NCBI GenBank assembly: GCA_964459065.1
Contig: CAYWMN010000022.1
Span: forward strand, 1 to 24,709
Origin: JAMCXS01 sp964459065
GTDB lineage: Bacteria; Acidobacteriota; Terriglobia; UBA7540
Direction of reading: 5' to 3'
DNA length: 24,709 bases
A model generated the notes under the pieces. That model was not told the origin of the DNA. It saw only the letters and a list, made by a program, of their open reading frames with translations, and made no database searches. The translations under genes and the position numbers were made by a program. Each line of letters begins with the position of its first letter. Positions within the stretch are counted from its first letter, which is position 1. Positions 22,732 to 24,709 of this stretch are shown here, one piece after another.

Positions 22732-23533
22732 GGCGGCGCCTTCTCTTCCGGAAGTATACAAGCCAGGAAAGTCCAATGCTCAGGATATAGAGACCGACCA
22801 GCGGGATCCAGAACATAAACAGGGTGGTCCAGTCCGGCGTGGGGGCCAGAGCCGCGGCCGCCACGGCCGTGATGATCACGGCATAACGGATGTTTTTGAT
22901 CAGGAATTTGGGCGTGACAATGCCGAAAATGGAAAGCAGGAGGATGACAACAGGAAGCTCAAAAACCACGCCCACGCCGACGATAATCGTCAGCGCCAGG
23001 CCCCAGTACTCATGGATCGTGATCATGGGCGCAAAGCGATGCCCAAACTCCAGGAGAAACTTCAGCGCCGCGGGAAAGGCGAACCGGTAAGCAAAAAAAC
23101 CGCCGGTAAAAAACAGACCACTCGTCAGCAGCACAAACGGCCAGATGTAGCGCTTTTCATGCCGATAAAGGCCGGGAGAAATAAACAGCCATAATTGCAG
23201 CAGGACGTACGGCGAGGCCAGGAAAAGGCCTCCCACAATCGAGAGCTTGATGTAAAGGTTGAACGGGTCAACAGGATTGGTGTAGACCAGCTTGTTGGCC
23301 ATATGCAAGCTGGTGAGCGTATCGGTCAGAGGCTTGGCAAGAAGGCCGTAGATGTTGTCGGAGAAGTAGAAGCAGATGAGGAAACCGACGAAGATCCCGA
23401 TGGCGCTGCGAACCAGGCGCTGCCGCAACTCCTCGAGGTGCTCGAGGAATGACATCTGCCTGCCGCTGAATGGGCCGTCCTCAGGGTTGGGATTCGGGTT
23501 CGTCGTGGGGGGCTTTTGAATAGTCGTAGACAT
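22718..23533 (-). CDS. tatC: Twin-arginine translocase subunit TatC
   Basis: Polytopic receptor of the Tat system, which moves folded proteins with RR signal peptides across the cytoplasmic membrane. The 271-residue protein has the signal-binding N-terminal block MSFLEHLEELRQRL (about 27-40) after a Pro/Asn-rich cytoplasmic leader (TTNPNPNPEDG). Six hydrophobic segments follow, with the family motifs LYRHEKRYIWPF and the FELPVVI/FGIVTPKFLIKNIRY cytoplasmic loop. The C-terminus is basic (RKRRRRR). It overlaps the end of tatA by 53 bases and is overlapped by the glutaminyl-cyclase-like gene, so the three are one operon. Confidence 0.96.
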   Translation of the reverse strand: MSTTIQKPPTTNPNPNPEDGPFSGRQMSFLEHLEELRQRLVRSAIGIFVGFLICFYFSDNIYGLLAKPLTDTLTSLHMANKLVYTNPVDPFNLYIKLSIVGGLFLASPYVLLQLWLFISPGLYRHEKRYIWPFVLLTSGLFFTGGFFAYRFAFPAALKFLLEFGHRFAPMITIHEYWGLALTIIVGVGVVFELPVVILLLSIFGIVTPKFLIKNIRYAVIITAVAAAALAPTPDWTTLFMFWIPLVGLYILSIGLSWLVYFRKRRRRRAQE

Positions 23534-24056
23534 GCTCTGGAGTGGTCTCCGAACTGCTTTCCGGTTGCGCTTCTACCTCGTGCGTCTCTTCTTCCGGAAC
23601 CGCATGGGTCTCGGGAGTCTTATAAGTGTCCGGAAACTCATCCGACTCCGAACGGCCATAATCCTCGCCGGACTCGTAGGTTTCCGAACTCTCATCATGC
23701 TCCCCGGAATCGTAGGACTCCGAGGCCTCATAATGCTCCGAACCCTCATAGGTTTCCGAAGACTCGTAATAGTTCTCCGGTTCCTCGTAATTCTCTTCTT
23801 TGCTCTCTAAATAGGGATACGTTTCCTCTTCCGGGGAACTGACCTCATGAGTCTCAGAAGAATAGGTGTCGTCGTCCTTCCGATCCAGGTTCCGGATTTC
23901 CTCTTCCAGGGAGAACTTGAGCTCATTTGAAGCGCGGCGTAACTCCCCCATCCCTTTGCCGAGGACGCGCGCGATTTCCGGCAGCTTCTTCGGCCCAAAT
24001 AGCAGGAAGGCTATAAATAGGATAAAACCGATTTCCGTAAACCCGCCGCTGAACAA
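23481..24056 (-). CDS. tatA: TatA/TatB-like Tat translocase subunit with acidic hexapeptide-repeat tail
   Basis: The first ~50 residues form the canonical TatA/B module: FTEIGFILFIAFLLFGPKKL then PEIARVLGKGMGELRRASNE, i.e. membrane helix, FGP hinge and amphipathic helix. The rest (~140 residues) is a very acidic, Ser/Tyr-rich cytoplasmic tail made of tandem six-residue units (E-x-Y-E-x-S type), unlike the usual short TatA tail. Start: an upstream ATG in the same frame (24096-24098) lies inside the -35 element of a near-consensus promoter and cannot be on that transcript. The TTG at MFSGGFTEIG has AGAGGG 5 bases before it and gives the standard TatA N-terminus. First gene of the tatA-tatC operon. 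TatA versus TatB cannot be told with certainty. Confidence 0.88.
   Translation of the reverse strand: MFSGGFTEIGFILFIAFLLFGPKKLPEIARVLGKGMGELRRASNELKFSLEEEIRNLDRKDDDTYSSETHEVSSPEEETYPYLESKEENYEEPENYYESSETYEGSEHYEASESYDSGEHDESSETYESGEDYGRSESDEFPDTYKTPETHAVPEEETHEVEAQPESSSETTPEHVYDYSKAPHDEPESQP
23595..23795 (-). repeat. 18-base tandem repeat encoding hexapeptides in the tatA tail
   Basis: Eleven head-to-tail units of 18 bases (one of 21), each beginning with GA and coding E/D-x-Y/H/D-x-x-x. Units read on the minus strand include ENYEEP, ENYYESS, ETYEGS, EHYEAS, ESYDSG, EHDESS, ETYESG, EDYGRS, ESDEFP, DTYKTP and ETHAVP. Confidence 0.85.
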
Positions 24057-24074
24057 GGGATCCCTCTCTGTTGG

Positions 24075-24103
24075 ATGATATGAAACATCATACCCCATGT
24101 CAA
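24075..24103 (-). promoter_or_regulatory. Near-consensus sigma70 promoter of the tat operon
   Basis: On the minus strand TTGACA (24098-24103) and TATCAT (24075-24080) are separated by exactly 17 bases. Transcription would begin near 24068, giving a leader of about 12 nt with an AGAGAGGG ribosome-binding site before the TTG start. Confidence 0.8.
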
Positions 24104-24388
24104 GAACTTGTCAATGGCGCAGTGTGTTGGCCGGCCGCCAGGCTTTACCCTGCGCGATCTTCGTGCAACCGCCGCGCCCTTGCGAGTGCACCACCGCAGT
24201 GTGATTCGCCGCGTCATTCCGAGCCCGTCCGCTCCAGGTGCCATTCCCAGGCCGTTCGCCCTTCCGCTTGCGAATGGCCCTGAGCAACGCGAAGTTCTCG
24301 GAATAGCCGCCGACGAGGAGTCTGCTTTCCCAGTGGGCGCGGTATTTTCACCGCGTAACGATTCCAACCCTCGCCCAGGGGAGAGGGT
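24104..24388. other. Non-coding region upstream of the tat operon
   Basis: Open frames cross this stretch on both strands, but none has a ribosome-binding site or recognisable protein. Fragments such as GTCATTCCGAGC and GAATCTGCTTTCCCAGTGG-like text (24210-24345) look like degenerate copies of a dispersed intergenic repeat; this is pattern recognition only, not proven here. Confidence 0.35.
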
Positions 24389-24504
24389 GGCGGCGCTGCC
24401 GCCGGGTGAGGGGTCTATAGCCACGACACAAATTCCTGTGTCGCACGCTCTTCGTAGCGCCGGCCTCCGGCCGGACTCAAAGGGTAGCGAGGATCTTTAG
24501 ATCC
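24389..24504. repeat. Cluster of four short hairpins (REP-like intergenic repeat)
   Basis: Four perfect short inverted repeats follow one another. GGCGGC/GCCGCC (24389-24403, loop GCT) sits between flanks resembling CCCTCTCCC/GGGTGAGGGG. CGACACA/TGTGTCG (24424-24443) has a 6-base loop. CCGGCC/GGCCGG (24460-24474) has loop TCC. GGATCT/AGATCC (24491-24504) has loop TT. The dense hairpins outside any gene suggest a mosaic of small dispersed palindromic elements. Confidence 0.6.
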
Positions 24505-24602
24505 GCGGCTCTAGCCAACAATGTAGGCGGATCAACAGGCCGGACGAAGCCGCGGCAGTTTTCGGTCATTATCCCCGCTTCGTTTCTTTTCGCCTTACCT
24601 GG

Positions 24603-24703
24603 TTTCAACAACTTCCCCGCTTCGTTTTAGCTTCGTTTTAGGTTCGTTTTTGCTGTTTTTTCAACTGCGATCTTTTGTTTTCAACAACTTCCTAGCTTCG
24701 TTT
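24603..24703. repeat. 25-base direct repeat with 11-base tandem T-tract repeats between
   Basis: Two copies of a 25-mer starting TTTCAACAACTTCC and ending GCTTCGTTT (24603-24627 and 24679-24703) differ only by CC versus TA at the centre, spaced 76 bases. Between them CTTCGTTTTAG (24620-24630), the same again (24631-24641) and GTTCGTTTTTG (24642-24652) form an 11-base tandem repeat, followed by TTTTTT. The repeat may continue beyond the window. No gene is visible from 24505 to the end. Confidence 0.7.
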
Positions 24704-24709
24704 GCTCAA

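Noticed and set aside
22084..22818. A 244-codon plus-strand frame
   Set aside because: Antisense to the glutaminyl-cyclase-like gene, whose zinc motifs are intact.
24011..24500. Open frames on both strands (up to ~137 codons) in the terminal region
   Set aside because: No ribosome-binding site or recognisable protein; they run through the tat promoter and intergenic hairpin repeats.

Overview
The window is a GC-rich bacterial chromosome segment densely packed with housekeeping and exported-protein genes. The mix suggests an Acidobacteriota genome, probably from an environmental or metagenome assembly. The pointers are a B12-dependent class II ribonucleotide reductase, a CarD-family RNA polymerase regulator, menaquinone-type MenG, exported TPR proteins with a carboxypeptidase-regulatory-like domain, and a short TatA-TatC operon. 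This assignment is inference from gene content. No rRNA, tRNA, CRISPR array, transposase or phage gene was seen.

Layout. Positions 1-1427 (minus) hold a compact operon: a class I methyltransferase, a 77-residue zinc-ribbon protein overlapping it by 4 bases, and an aminoglycoside-phosphotransferase-like kinase cut by the window edge. A membrane-anchored molybdopterin (sulfite-oxidase-like) oxidoreductase follows on the plus strand. Then come three small minus-strand genes: a 49-residue YHS protein, an unknown protein and a CxxC protein. From 3639 to 6545 (minus) lies nrdJ, with a sigma70-like promoter and a plausible pair of NrdR boxes upstream. A CarD-family regulator and a membrane metallophosphoesterase diverge at about 7.6 kb. 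An MFS transporter, an exported unknown protein and an exported TPR protein (all minus) reach 12.3 kb.

queE-queC (minus, 12.4-13.9 kb) make the 7-deazaguanine core of queuosine. An M48 lipoprotein metalloprotease (plus) and an MBL-fold hydrolase (minus) converge on two tandem hairpins. Two tandem paralogous exported coiled-coil proteins (plus) follow. aroB-menG (minus) serve shikimate/aromatic and menaquinone synthesis. nadB (plus) starts NAD synthesis. The tatA-tatC-glutaminyl-cyclase-like operon (minus) has overlapping genes throughout. The last 600 bases are non-coding, with hairpins, an 11-base repeat with phased T-tracts, and a 25-base direct repeat.

How they work together: most genes are independent housekeeping units. 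The Tat operon sits in the same window as a metallophosphoesterase with an internal twin-arginine motif, but no dedicated pathway links them. No clearly new multi-gene system is visible. The most distinctive signals are the hexapeptide-repeat tail of the TatA/B-like protein and its misleading upstream ATG, the NrdR-box and repeat architecture upstream of nrdJ, several unrecognised small metal-binding-type proteins, and intrinsic terminators placed directly against the next gene's start.
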